Shown: piece by piece, positions 11,837-23,731 of the stretch
How the letters are laid out: every line of letters begins with the position of its first letter
Position numbering within the stretch: position 1 is the first letter of the stretch
From: Paracentrotus lividus
Lineage: Eukaryota > Echinodermata > Echinoidea > Camarodonta > Echinidae
Length of the DNA stretch: 64,000 bases
Assembly: GCA_940671915.1 (NCBI GenBank)
Contig: CALNVZ010003435.1
Coordinates: 4,539,744-4,603,743 of the forward strand
Reading direction: 5' to 3'
Translations under genes and position numbers: made by a program
Notes under the pieces: model-generated
What the model saw: the letters and a program-made list of their open reading frames with translations, nothing else
The model's database searches: none
Told to the model about the DNA's origin: nothing

Positions 11837-14800
11837 AGATTATAAAAAGAAAGAGGAAGAGACGGAGATGACATATCAACAGATTGAAAGAGATATCATG
11901 TTACTGACCCAAAACATGCGTGACATTATTTTCGTAGTTATAGGTAATATTCTTAAACCAACTGATATGATATGATTTCTGATAATTAGACTTCTTGGGT
12001 GGTCTTCATGACACTATCAATGACGTGTCAATATGACGTATCACCTGTGCAAAGTATGAGAGATAATCATAACGAGAAAGATCGCTTGCAACGAGCATAA
12101 AACTCAAATTTAGGTACTAAAATCTTAGGAAACATGTCCAAAAGCCATAAAATTATCATGCCTTACTTATGTAATGAATATAAAAGTAATGTGTGAGTGT
12201 CGACCATTGTTTTGATTCACATAAAGAAGTAAATCAAATATGTGCAGTCATGATACGCCAATATTAACACACACGTCATGTTTCCTTTTAGCGGTACTTT
12301 TTAAGGACACCATAGCCAGCAAACGTTACGCAGATCGAAACTTTCAAAAAATAAAAATAAGGAATAGAAAAAAGTTAATCTTATCGTTCATGCTTAATTT
12401 CTTTATTTACCTAGGGGTGGGATGAAGAAGATGACTATAAGATGTTGATACACTTCTTTTTCTTCCCCTTGTTCTCCCCCGGTCGGGATTGTTGGTCAAT
12501 CGGAACCATGGACGTGAGAAGGAAGTTTAAGAACACTCCCGGCGAATCCTCCCTACAATTGTAGCCATATTTAGTCACCAGGATCACTTTAATCTGTCCC
12601 AGGAAAGAGCTCCGAGTTTCACATCTCAAGATGCAGATGAGCAAGTATGTATGGTGACAACCAGAAGGCTGTTAAAAATGTTTTAAAATATAAGTATTAA
12701 CATCGTTCGTGCTCTTAAACGATTATGAACAAGCAATAGGAAAGCATTGTCAAGAATTACGTTGATAATGTTTTTGTTTGGATGAAACAGGGGCCACCGA
12801 GAGTTTTTGAATGGGATGGCGGGGGGCTGATCTTACGAAAGAAGCATGTACAATGTGGTTTGCAATACTTATTTGGAAAGGTCAAAGTAAACCGTTCACA
12901 ATCTTTTAACATCACCTTTTAGATTCAGTTTGATATAAGTTGAAACTTGAGGTAACGATTGTTAATTAAAATATCAGTATATACCTGTATATGTTTCAAT
13001 CAATTACGGAACAGAGCTTAAAACTAAAAATGAAAAGTTCTTCTCTCTAAAATAGCTATTACGCATTAATGTTCATATTTAGTAAAATGATAATCATACA
13101 ATAAACTAAATTCCTTCATAATAATTCAAAATTCCGATAAGATGTTATAACGTCTTCGTCATCTTCCTTCCTCGTTATAAATTTTCAACGTGTTTTTAAA
13201 AATCCACCTGTAATGGCCACGACAATCTCTGATAGAGTCTTAACACATGTTGACCCTCTTCGGTTTTCTACCTGTTCCGTTCACACTCTTAAAGATCGTC
13301 CTTGTGTTCTCATTACTTAATTAAAGTACATGTTGGGAAACTTGTTAATGAGGGAATGTCACAACACAACCGTCATTTTGATGATGAGTTTAATTTCTGG
13401 CATAACCTCAATTCACCCTCAAAGAGGGTGTAAATGAAACCAACTATAGGAGGGAAGGACTGTCTGGTCAATTTAAGAACGGAACAAAATTAGAAACCTG
13501 GGTCTGAGAGGTCTATCTTTTTATAAAATTAAAATTTGATAAAAATAATGTGCAGTGAGTTGAATAAAGTGCTTGCCGTAAGGAATGTAAATGAAATACA
13601 ATATAATTATGCCTTTCTTTAATATTCCATATTCGTATGTAATTACGTTGATTGAAAAGTTCTGGATTTCATTTCCCCCCCCCCCTAATTGAAATATAGG
13701 GGTCATAGTAAAATTATTTGACTTGAAGAAAGTCTAACCGATCGATTTATCATTCTATGTGTTATAATCTGGATAGAATTAATAAATTTTGACAAGTGAT
13801 ATAATTATTGTCCATGACAAGCTAAATGAGTACGTAGCCACACAATCTTTTTCACCCCGAAGTGTTAATTTCATTAGATTAGGAATTCCTTTTCGGATAT
13901 GCGAAATAATAGAAACCAGGTTACCCCCTCACCGGTAAGACACTTTAACCCTTGGCCTGCCCCCAATTATCATCCACAAAAGTACTTTGCGCTATCAATG
14001 GCAACTGTATGAATGAATGGACTATGAGTAACACAACAAGTACAGGAGTAAGAAAGATAGTGTATTATCACTTCCTCGCAACGCCATTTATGAAGAACTT
14101 TAATTCAAACTAATTAACTACCGCTGAAGCGTCTCTCATTTAGATGGGTAAAACTCTAGGGGTTGGTTCATCAGTCGTCACTCATTAAATTGTTTGGCAA
14201 AGTACACCAATCAAAGACCTCTATGTGATCTGTCATGACAGCTGATTTGACATTTCTGTCTCTCGTTTTCTATAATTATATGTTTTACATTTCTTTGAGG
14301 AATGAGGTCAACATGGTATGAAAAGGTTGCTAGTAATCAAGTAAAATTGTTATTTGCTCATTTATACCTGTCCCTTCTCTTTCTGTAATTGTTCCATTAA
14401 AATAGTTTTGGGTTAAAATTTTATAAGAAGAGACGATAACATGACGGCATTGGCCAAATTGTTGTTTTCTCGCCACTTAATTACACCTGGTTCTCTTTCT
14501 GTACCTTCTTCCTATTAAGAAAAAAGGTCAACTTAATAATCAAATACCAAGAGAACATGGAAATTGTAAAAATGTTTTCTCTTCAAATTTATTTCCTATC
14601 AACTCAGTCCGCGAGGGAGTATTTTTACTTTGTTGACGCTGTCAACAAATGTTGTTTACTATTGCGCTAATTTATGAGACTTTGATGGATATACAATTAG
14701 TGATATTCAGGTTAGATAGAGGAAACAAGATCTTCAGGAAATGATAGTGTTGAGTTATTTTATTTTAAGATTGAGTGTCTTTAAATTGGATATAGTCAAT

Positions 14801-15136
14801 CAAATCCTAATTAATTGTTTGTAAAGTTCTAGGCTTAATCATTATTATTTGTTTTGACACTGCGTTCTGTTCCGTCATCAATTGAGTGAAAGTAAATAAG
14901 AGCGTTCATAATATTAGATACCTGTATGAGTACTTCAAAAGTTCAAAATAAATTGTTGTTAAATGTAATAAGTTTGTTTTAGTTCGTTGTAAACCTCAGC
15001 CCGATAGGCCAATTGTGCAACAACCTATATATCATCCATAATCGTTTCATTTTGGTAAAGTTTTGAGCTTGAAAAATGTAAAATATGTAAAGGAATATTA
15101 TGACGAGGTTACATTTTTATATTCTCATCCCTTTTC
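11836..15136. other. Gene-free AT-rich stretch
   Basis: No exon, RNA gene or inverted-end element is evident over 3.3 kb. A C run sits at about 13675-13685. Several short frames (12240-12425, 12435-12644, 13521-13706) lack any recognisable motif. Confidence 0.5.
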
Positions 15137-15188
15137 GGGGGTGTGTATGTGAGGGTGTGTATGTGTGTTGTGTGTGTGGGTGGGGGAG
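15137..15188 (+). repeat. GT-rich microsatellite
   Basis: Imperfect (GT)n with TATG interruptions, ending in GGGTGGGGG. Confidence 0.85.
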
Positions 15189-15784
15189 GCCGGGCTTATC
15201 CTCCAAATGATTACTTTGGAAGTACAATCCAGTGTACTTAAAAAGATATCAATTCCACTTTTCTTGTCATCCTTTCAAATTCGAAAAATCTTATCCATCA
15301 TTTCTTAACAACAACCTGCTTTTTAACACCTCCCCGCCTGACACGGGCCAGACTACCTCAGCTTGACCGGAACACCAACCGGAGGACAACGGATATCTCT
15401 AGGGCTCCTTGTCCGGACACTGAATGTGCCAAGTTTCGCGCCTTTATCCGTCCGTGATACATAGTGACATGCCCGCTGTCCGTTCTTCCGTCGGCTGAGT
15501 GTTTGTATCTCCGCCCCTCACTCATTAGCCATCAGCTGCAAGTAAACCTAAATAAAACCTCGGGAACATTTTATTTTGAGGTAGTAAACCCCGAGCGTTA
15601 CTAATTATGTTGCAATTTAAAGGACGGCTTATAATTTCGTTTGATTTTCAACTGCAAATTTAACTGCAAATATAGAATGTTATTGTACTGTTTAAATGAT
15701 TGGTATTTTCCTTTAGATTAAGTTTACTCTCTCATGTATTAATTGACCAAAGGGTATTTTTTAAATTCCAAATTCCTTGGAAAT
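15189..15784. other. GC-richer patch without an open frame
   Basis: 15330-15560 is clearly richer in G+C and CpG than its surroundings (CCGGAACACC, GTCCGGACAC, GTCCGTCCGTG) but has no sustained reading frame. It could be a regulatory element or an old repeat; nothing more can be said. Confidence 0.35.
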
Positions 15785-15923
15785 TAAAGTGGGTATCACG
15801 ATAAAGCGACCAGACATTCAATTTTTTTTTGGCCTGACGGAGAAACGCAAACGAATGCTACTGCCATGCAAAACATCATATTAGTGCCATGATTGGGATT
15901 CGAACCCCATACCTTGTGAACCC
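15785..15923 (-). mobile_element. tRNA-derived SINE fragment
   Basis: On the minus strand, GGGGTTCGAATCCCAATCATG contains a canonical Pol III B box (GGTTCGAATCC). It is followed by GGCACTAATATGATG, GCATGGCAGTAGCATTCG and CTCCGTCAGGCC, then an A-rich run. A B box followed by a non-tRNA body with an A-rich tract is the usual layout of invertebrate tRNA-derived SINEs. The 5' (A-box) half is missing: a MITE starts at 15924 where it should be. The family is not identified. Confidence 0.55.
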
Positions 15924-16297
15924 TACACTGTAAAAAAAAAGGTAACTCGCAAGAAAATGAGTAAACTAATGCTTTACTCCCAACGGAGTAAACTAATGCT
16001 TTACTCCCAACGGAGTAAATTTTGTTTACTCTTAACAGAGTCAAAAGGTAACTCGCAAGAAAATGAGTAAACTAATGGTTAATGGTTTACTCCTTTCGAA
16101 GCTAGGATTAGGAATGATACATAGATGACTAAATTTTACTCTTTTCTGAGTAACATTTAGCTCAACCGCATGAGTAATATTTTTTACTCAGTAACATTTA
16201 GCTCAACCGCATGAGTAATATTTTTTACTCAATTTCACGCGAGTTACCTTTTTGCTCAATATTGGGTAAGATTTTACTCATTTTTTTTAGAGTGTAT
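15924..16297. mobile_element. CACTGTAAAAAAAA MITE packed with GAGTAAA/TTTACTC words
   Basis: TA-CACTGTAAAAAAAAAGG on the left is mirrored by TTTTTTTTAGAGTG-TA on the right. The inner GTAACTCGC is mirrored by GCGAGTTAC near 16243. Inside, GAGTAAA or TTTACTC occurs well over ten times in both orientations. Two direct duplications are visible: a ~27-bp unit around AATGCTTTACTCCCAACGG at 15965-16018, and a ~41-bp unit containing AACATTTAGCTCAACCGC at 16149-16230. No coding capacity. Confidence 0.8.
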
Positions 16298-17753
16298 CTT
16301 TATGACACATACCCGGATTCGATACAAATTTTTAATGATATTGAAATTGGAAAGACGTAATAATATTGTTTGGCATTGATCGAAAAACGGGGAAGCAGAC
16401 TTGATACCATCAACGCGGAAAGGCAACAACCAACCTTAAACTCATCAGTGATCTTAAAGTCACATGTGTGCCTTTAACTTTAATTGTTTTAATTCTATTA
16501 ATAAAGTGACCATTCATTCAGACTGGACATACATCACTCATCAGTTTATTAACATGACTGTCTGCCCTCGTACTGTATTAATCATGTTAATACACTAGAG
16601 AAATAGCAGGTGTGAAAACACTAATCAAAACACATCAGAAAATATCAAAATAAATGTCCTTAGAAATTAAGAGCTCAATAACTTGGGCAGATCTGGCAAA
16701 AAATCCTGTGTCATTCTCATTCAAAAGATATTAGAAGGTGCCATAAATAAAAAAATAAAAAAGAGCTCACAACGATCGTTTTGTTTTATAGTCCTTAAAA
16801 AGGGTTGCTTTAAGTTTAAATTTTAAGTAAGTGAAATGTTTGGAATAGCATTGACGACTTCCTTTGATTCGCGTGACCTCCATTAATCAAACTTCAATGA
16901 TAAAATTTTACTAATTAAACTGCTTATATCCAATAATCAAACTTCGTTAAGGCGCGAATAGAGGAAGATGGAATATGGAAATTTGTTTTGTTATTCCCCA
17001 TACTCTATTCACGAAAATTCAAGACGGTTTCTAATAAAAATGTGACCCTGATATAAAAAAAAACAATTCAAAACAAAAACAAAAAACGACAAGAAACAAT
17101 ATCAACAACAAAATAACAGAAAAACAGAGAGAAAAAAAAACTGTTTATTTATAGCAATGCCTCTTCTACAAATAACAGGGTGGTAGAAGCTTGAACTATA
17201 TCTTACTCAGCAATGGTGTATTTGGTAATTTTTTATGTACTTAAAATTATCTTGTTTCAAGGAAAGACTACGCCACTCCTTTTGGAGAGTATACGTTACC
17301 GTATAACCATGATAACCATGAAATATACCTCAATTTCTCCTTTAAACAATAAAAGAGAAATCTCCATGTATATTATTAATTCTTGATAGTGCATTCACAC
17401 AATCGACCACCCATCTGCAAAGCATGACTCTGTTTCTTACGGAAGTGTTGCTTCGAAAACATTATTCGAAGCGTTGCCCCATCACCAGGAAAATAGAATT
17501 TGTCATCGATCAGGACAGCCCCCTTACGCCATGTCGATGTCAACCACCTATTAAACTAGTTTCTCCAAGTTTCGGAATCGGTCAGGACCTTCTCCAGACT
17601 TGCTATTGATATCTACACCGTAATACATATCAATTCTACTCCACGTGAAATGTAAACCTAACGTATGACATTAAATCTTAACATAAAGACGCGTCCATTA
17701 TTTGAGGAGGGGAAACGCAACATACATTCATGAGTTTAGTGGAAATACACTTA
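16298..17753. other. No gene seen
   Basis: AT-rich sequence with an A-rich patch (CAAAACAAAAAC type) at about 17056-17140. The open frame at 17424-17609 has no recognisable motif. Confidence 0.5.
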
Positions 17754-18788
17754 CCCTAGGAGCCAAGGGCCTTTAATCAGCATTTTTGCTGGGGAAGGTT
17801 GAAGGTCCTAACTAGAGTAAAATTTTGCGCTGATTCCAAAAATGTCCCTCTTACTGACCGTATCCATGACACTTCGGCCATTTTGGCCAATTTTTTTCAA
17901 AAAATGACCATATTGGTCACTTGTGGTCAAGGGTATTTTATTTCTATAATTTTGCCGATAAATGGGATTTTTAAAACCTATCTGATGTAAAATGTGCGCT
18001 GATTCTAGAAAAAGTGGTTTTATTGACTCGCTGGGTCATTAAAAGGGTCATTTTGGTCAATTTCGGCCAAAATTGTAATTTTTATCATTTTGGGGCCCAA
18101 ATTAGACCAAAATGACCATCAGAGTCAAAAAAGTGTGGTCTTCCCACCCCCAAACCATTTTAAAAAACTTCCTTGGGTCTAAAACAATACTCCCATACCA
18201 TTTCCCTAAAATATTTGGACAGCCTGGTCATTTAGGCCAGTTTGACGCGAAAGTGACGCATTTTGCCATTTCGCAGGATTTGCTATACAGGCCTATGTAT
18301 TACGTGTATTAGTGTATACACGTGTATATATGTAGATGTATTATCCTTTCGTTCAACTCATTTCGCTAAAAGTTGGCTTGTGGTGGAGAAGTGGCAACAG
18401 TTGATGCTGATTAAAAAATAGAGGTCTTATTCATCCTACCCATAAGGTTCTGGTCACTTATTGGTCACTTATTGGCCGAAGGTTGACCATTAGCCAAATG
18501 AAATTTTTAAAAATACGATTTACAATAAATACAGTGCCTAAAACATAGTTAGACTGTGTCTCTAAGCATTAAGAGACTTTCTTTTATCATCTCGGTCATC
18601 AGAAACATATTGACCCGCACACAATATGTGCACATTCTCCACTCCTACTTAGCATGCTGACCATGAATTATTAAAAGAACAAAAAAAATGTTTGATATTT
18701 GCTTTCACAACAAAAGGCATGCACAAATATGACAGCCTGAAAATCTGTGGTATTACTGTGATTTAATCATTGTAATGTCCACAATTCT

Positions 18789-18976
18789 TACCATTTTTAT
18801 CCGCACTGACATTCCTATATGCAAATGGTCAGTGTGGGTCAAAATGGTAACAACCGCCAAAGTGGATACAAAATATTTACCATTTGCCCGCACTGACCAT
18901 TCCTATATCATGTATAATACAAATGGTCAGTGTGGGTCAAAATGGTAACCACCGCCAAAGTGGATGCAAGTAGTTT
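18789..18976 (+). repeat. Two ~89-bp tandem units with inverted GGTCAGTG words
   Basis: Each unit contains CGCACTGACC (or a variant), then CAAATGGTCAGTGTGGGTC, AAAATGGTAAC and ACCGCCAAAGTGGAT. The mirrored arm near 21525-21630 has a related single unit. Each unit can fold back on itself through CACTGACCATT and AATGGTCAGTG. Confidence 0.7.
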
Positions 18977-20171
18977 ACCATTTAGTATATAACGCAATTC
19001 TTGTATTGAGTTTAATGTTTGTAGATTTTAAGCCCGTTAAAACTTCTTGTTTTCCCCACTCAAAAATTTCTGGCCACTTTGGCCGCTTTTTGGTCAAAGG
19101 TACATGTACGTAAGCACTCATTTTATGTCATTTTTAAACTTCTAAATAGAATAAGATTTCAATCACTAAGCGTATATTGTACATTTGTATATAAAGAATA
19201 ACAATCGTGTTATCGCCATGATGTTATAAGCACATCACAGTAAGTCTAGAGTAAATTCCAAGCTGATCATACTAATTCAAGATGACCAATAGTGTAGTTT
19301 CCATAGCAACATGAATTCTATATAATGACTTATGTTTCATATGACTTAAATACACAAGTCTGTGATCTGATGACGATTTGGAATATCGCAATTGAAGAAG
19401 AATGTCACGAAAATGTATTTCACGACTTTCAATGACTTGACCATTTTAGCAAAGCCAGTTATTATGTTGCTTGACATGTGTCATGAGCGAGTCCAGTGTC
19501 CTTAACCAACATGACTAAGGCTCCAGAAATGCCTTCTCTCAGGAAAGCATTTCACACAGGAGAGGAGAATACATATCTCCTGGAAACTAATTAATTAAAT
19601 GGCAACTAATGAATTGTAACGTTAAGGGTATATGAGAGCCACAAATATTTGGTCAAGATCTTGAAGGATGTCTAGTGGGTCATCTCCATCTCCTGAAAGG
19701 ATGGAAGAAAGTGTCTACAACTACTTCAAGTTGTCTTTGATCGTTAATGCCTAGACGCCCCGGTGGCAAACAGTTTTAATTGTATGATAAATTGCATGGA
19801 CGTGGTTGACATTATTTACTAGTCATTAGAGCCGTGAGAATTATGTTGATCTTTTCACATTCTTGATTGGAGAAACAACGTCTTCTTTGATGAGAACTGC
19901 CACAATAATTATTATGCATGCCATTATGTGCCTGTATATACTATCTTGGGTCCTGTACATGGATACCACTCATCCTGAAATAATGGAACAACTTATATGA
20001 GATGGCTTATCTGTGTCTTAGAAGTTGTCATCGATTCGTTTGCAAGGCAGCTAGTTGACCAATCTGTGGACACCTCCATCATGGCTGCTACAGGATCTCG
20101 ATGACCAAGCAGGGAATATCTCTACTAAAAATCAGAGAGCAGGCTAGAACCATGATTAGTCGGTCATCTTT

Positions 20172-20522
20172 TTGACTTGGCAGAATCCTTCACTAAATTA
20201 TAAGCAAGGTCTTTCTAACCTTGAAGGGTATTTGATATATCCCAGAAGGAATGAGTTTGTACCATTGCCCAAGAGGTTTAGCATGTCTTTCTTCACATCA
20301 CCAGGCCCTTTTTATCTTTCTGCTAGAAGCAACAGTTCAGTATTATTGGTCAAAGACTCTTCAAGTGAACAACTCTGGTGTCAATATCTTGCACTTGTTC
20401 AAGTCTCCATGGAAGTTCTTGTCCTTGGACCTACTAAGTTCATGGCTTGGATCAAGACCACTCTAAAGAGAGCTGACTGTAAATGGAATTTCTTGTTATC
20501 CCTGATTTTGGTGGAAGGATGA
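20172..20522 (+). pseudogene. Open frame across the loop of the 6 kb inverted repeat, unidentified
   Basis: A 116-codon frame starting ATG and ending TGA lies over the loop between the two arms. Composition is balanced, with more G+C than the flanks, and the sequence contains PRRNEFVPLPKRF and SSEQLWCQYLALVQ. I recognise no family. It may be chance, or part of the degraded gene whose other fragments lie in the inner arms. No clear splice sites frame it. Confidence 0.2.
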
Positions 20523-20740
20523 AATGATTTGTTCGTCGAGAATAGAAACAGACAACCATGTATTATTCCAGGACAAGTGGTATCGCTGTACAGGACCTAA
20601 ATATAAAATAAATGCTTAATTGTGGCAGTTCGCTTCAAAGAAGACATTGATTGTTCTTCCTATCATGAATGTGAACAGATCAACATGGTTCTCACAGCTC
20701 TACAGAACTGTAAACACAGAGTCAACCATGTCCACTCATT

Positions 20741-21010
20741 TCATCCCAAACAGGATTTTACACCATGTTTTGTCACACTAGTGTCTTTGCAGAAATGATC
20801 AGAGACAACCATGACGGAGTTATAGACACTTTCTTCAGGAGATGACTGGACATCCTTCAAGATCTTGACCAAAATATCTGTAGCTCTCATTTGCCTCTTC
20901 ACATTACAAGAAGACTTCAATATGTTTATCACGAATGATAAGTATTCAAGAGGACATGACTTCTCCACCCTAGTTGAAATGTTTTCCCGATAGAAAGGCA
21001 ATGAGGACAT
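20741..21010 (-). pseudogene. Coding-like remnant in the right inner arm, duplicated and broken in the left arm
   Basis: An 89-codon minus-strand frame containing ATDILVKILKDVQSSPEES and VYNSVMVVSDHF. The left arm at about 19645-19735 carries the same sequence on the plus strand (AGAGCCACAAATATTTGGTC, AAGTGTCTACAACTAC) but with indels and a stop. About 130 bp further on in the minus direction, an acceptor-like TTTATATTTAG precedes GTCCTGTACAG, and GTCCTGTACATGG at 19950 is its mirror. The helical, serine-rich pattern loosely recalls the GAIN helical subdomain of adhesion GPCRs, but that is a weak guess. Best described as an inverted-duplicated relic of an unidentified gene. Confidence 0.35.
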
Positions 21011-22096
21011 TGGTCATGTTGGTTTATAATACTGGACTCGCTCAGGACACATATCTACAACATAAAAACCGCCTTGTTATAATGGTTAAGTCATAGATGA
21101 CATTTTAATGACATTCTTCTTTAATTATTATATTCCTTGGGGATATTTCAAATCGTCAACAGATCATGCAGATATACAATTATATAGTTAATGAAAATTA
21201 ATTAATCACTATCTAGTTTCATGTTGCTATGGAAATCATAATAATTACTGGTCAGCTTGGGTCTTTCTGTGTTTTGCTTACACGATCATGCCGCGTTTAC
21301 AATTTTTATTCTTTGCATACAATTTTACAATACAGACTGAGTGATTGAAATTGTATTAATATAAAATTAAAAAATGACATTAAATTATTGCTTAACTTTT
21401 AACCCAAAAGTGGCCAAAATGACCAGACTTAATGTGTGCGACAAATAATCAGTTTTAACACGGATTGAAATTAACAATCATTGAAATCAATACAATGAGT
21501 GCATTGTAGACTAAATAATGGATTACTGTATACACTTTGGCGGTTGTTGCAATTTTAGCCCACATTGACCATTTGCATATAGAAATGGTCAGTGCGGGTC
21601 AAAGTGGTATAAGAACCGCCACAGTGGACATTACAACGATTAAATCACAGGAAATACCACAGATTTTCAGGCTTGTCATATTTGTGCATGCCTTTTGTTG
21701 TGAAAGCAAATATCAAACATTTTTTTTGTTCTTTTAATAATTCATGGTCAGCATGCTAAGTAGGGAGTGGAGAATGTGCACATATTGTGTGCGGGGTCTT
21801 AATGTTTCTGATGACCGAGATGATAAAAGAAAATGTCTGTTAAATGCTTAGAGACACAGTCTAACTATGTTTTAGGCACTTATTTAATGTAAATCATATT
21901 TTTTATTTCATTTGGGCTAATGGTCAAACTTCGGCCAATAAGTGACCAATAAGTGACCAGAACCTTATGGGTAGGTTGAATAAGACCTCTATTTTTTAAA
22001 TCAGCATCAATTGTTGCCACTTCTCTACCACTAGTCAACTCTTTAGTGAAATGAGTTGAACGAAAGGATAATACATCTACATAATATACACGTGTA

Positions 22097-23154
22097 CAGG
22101 GTGTTTCCGAAAAAAGGAAACCCAACTTTGATCAACAATAATTTCAAAAATATTCCAATAGTGATTATGAAATTTATATCACTGTAAAGTGCAACTCATT
22201 GCCATTCTAATGATACCTCGCTCACCTCACCAATGTCACGCATCACTAAACCCCATTGTTTTGAAAAGGTCTTGTAAAATTGTGCGTGGTTCACTTTCAT
22301 GCACCTTGAGATGGTTTGTGTGAATGTGCCTGGAAAGGAAACCCAACTTTGATCATCAATAACTTCAAGAATATTTCAGTGGTGATTACGAATTTAATAT
22401 CATTGGAAAGTACAACTCATTATTACCATTCTAATGACACCTCTCTCAGCTCACCAATATCATGCATCACTGAACCCCATTGTTTTGAAAATTGTCTCGC
22501 AAAATTGTGATAGGTTCTCGTTCATGCTCCTTGAGATGAGTTGCTTCAAAGATTCCTAACAAATCTAAGTAAAGCATTCCAGTGACTTAAAATAAATGAG
22601 TTTGATAAATGGGTTGGAAATTTTTACTTATTTAGTCCTTTAATCTTACCATCCAGGTAATTTGAACATGTTTGTGGGTCACGACAACCCAGAGAACCTT
22701 CAGTTCCCCATGGATAATGTAAGAAGCATGACAGTGCATTCAAGTCACCAATTGCAAATATTTTACAGAACATGGGGTTCGTGATGCGTGACATTGGTGA
22801 GCTGAAAGAAGATAATCAATACAATTGATGAATGAGTCGCGCTTTCCATGATTTATAAACGTCATATCACTACTGTCATGTTTTTTAAAAAGATTGATGA
22901 TGAAAGTTGGGTTCCCTTTCTAGGCACATTGCAGCAAGCCATCTCAATGAGCGTGAAAGTGAACACTCACAATTTTGCAAGACATTTTCAAAACAATGAG
23001 GTTCATGAATGCGTGTCATTTGGTGCAGCTGAGCGGGGTATCATTAAAAATTGTAATGAGTTGCACTTTCCAAGTGAATATAAATTTTATAATCACCATG
23101 GTAATATTTTAAATTATTGATGATCAAACTGGTTTCCTTTTTTCGTGGTCACCG
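22097..23154. mobile_element. Mariner-like non-autonomous element, CAGGGTGTTTCCG ends, TA duplication
   Basis: The left end reads CAGGGTGTTTCCG then AAAAAAGGAAACCC; the right end, reversed, reads CGGTGACCACG then AAAAAAGGAAACC. The inverted ends extend about 230 bp. The left end is present twice in tandem (about 22117-22325 and 22336-22545). It is flanked by TA on both sides. The matching point of the other arm of the 6 kb inverted repeat (near 18315, GTGTATACACGTGTATAT) is uninterrupted, giving an internal empty site. CAGGGTG starts with a TA duplication are typical of Tc1/mariner relatives. No transposase frame is present; the open frames inside are inverted-repeat by-products. Confidence 0.8.
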
Positions 23155-23731
23155 TATACACTAATACATGTAATTACATGGCTTGTTTTTTTTTATAGCA
23201 AAATCCTGCCAAAATGCAAAATTGGTCACTTTTCCGGTCAAACTGCCTAAATGACAGGCTGTCCAATATTTAGGAAAATGGATGTGCAGTATTATTTTAG
23301 ACCCAGGACGTTTTTAAATGGTTTTGGGAGTGGAAAACATCACTTGGTATGATCTGATTTGGTCGGATTTTGGCTGCAATTTGGGCCCCAAAAGTAAAAA
23401 ATTACAATTTTTGGCCGAAATTGACCAAATGAGCCCTTTTAATGACCCAGCGAGTCAATAAACCACTTTTTCTGAAATCAGCGCACATTTTTACATCAGG
23501 ATTAGGTTTAAAAATCCATTTATCGGAAAAAATTATCAGAAATAAAATACCTTGACCACAATGACCAAATGGTCATTTTTTGACAAAAATGGCCAAAATG
23601 GCCGAAGTGTCATGGGTACGGTCAGTAAGAGGCACATTTTTGAAGAATCAGCGCAAAATTTTTACTCTAGATGAGACCTTCAAACCTTCCCCCAGCAAAA
23701 ATGCTTGATTAACGGCCTGGTCCTCCTAGGG

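Larger units (their letters stand above)
17754..23731. mobile_element. 6 kb inverted repeat with arms of more than 2 kb
   Basis: The outer ends are CCCTAGGAG followed by a GGCC-containing stretch and TTAATCA(A)GCATTTTTGCTGG, at 17754 and reversed at 23731. Homology continues inward to about 19990 on the left and about 20540 on the right, leaving a loop of roughly 550 bp. By eye the outer arms agree at about 85-90%, the inner arms less. The outer 1.3 kb is full of TGACC/GGTCA and GGCCAAA words. The right arm carries a 1058-bp insertion (22097-23154). It could be a very large fold-back transposon or an inverted duplication of a locus with a degraded gene in its inner arms. Confidence 0.75.

Noticed and set aside
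11586..11879. Long serine/leucine frames on the minus strand
   Set aside because: Translated CT repeat.
15880..15925. Possible intact tRNA gene
   Set aside because: Only the T-arm/B-box region fits; the rest does not form a cloverleaf, so it is called a SINE fragment.
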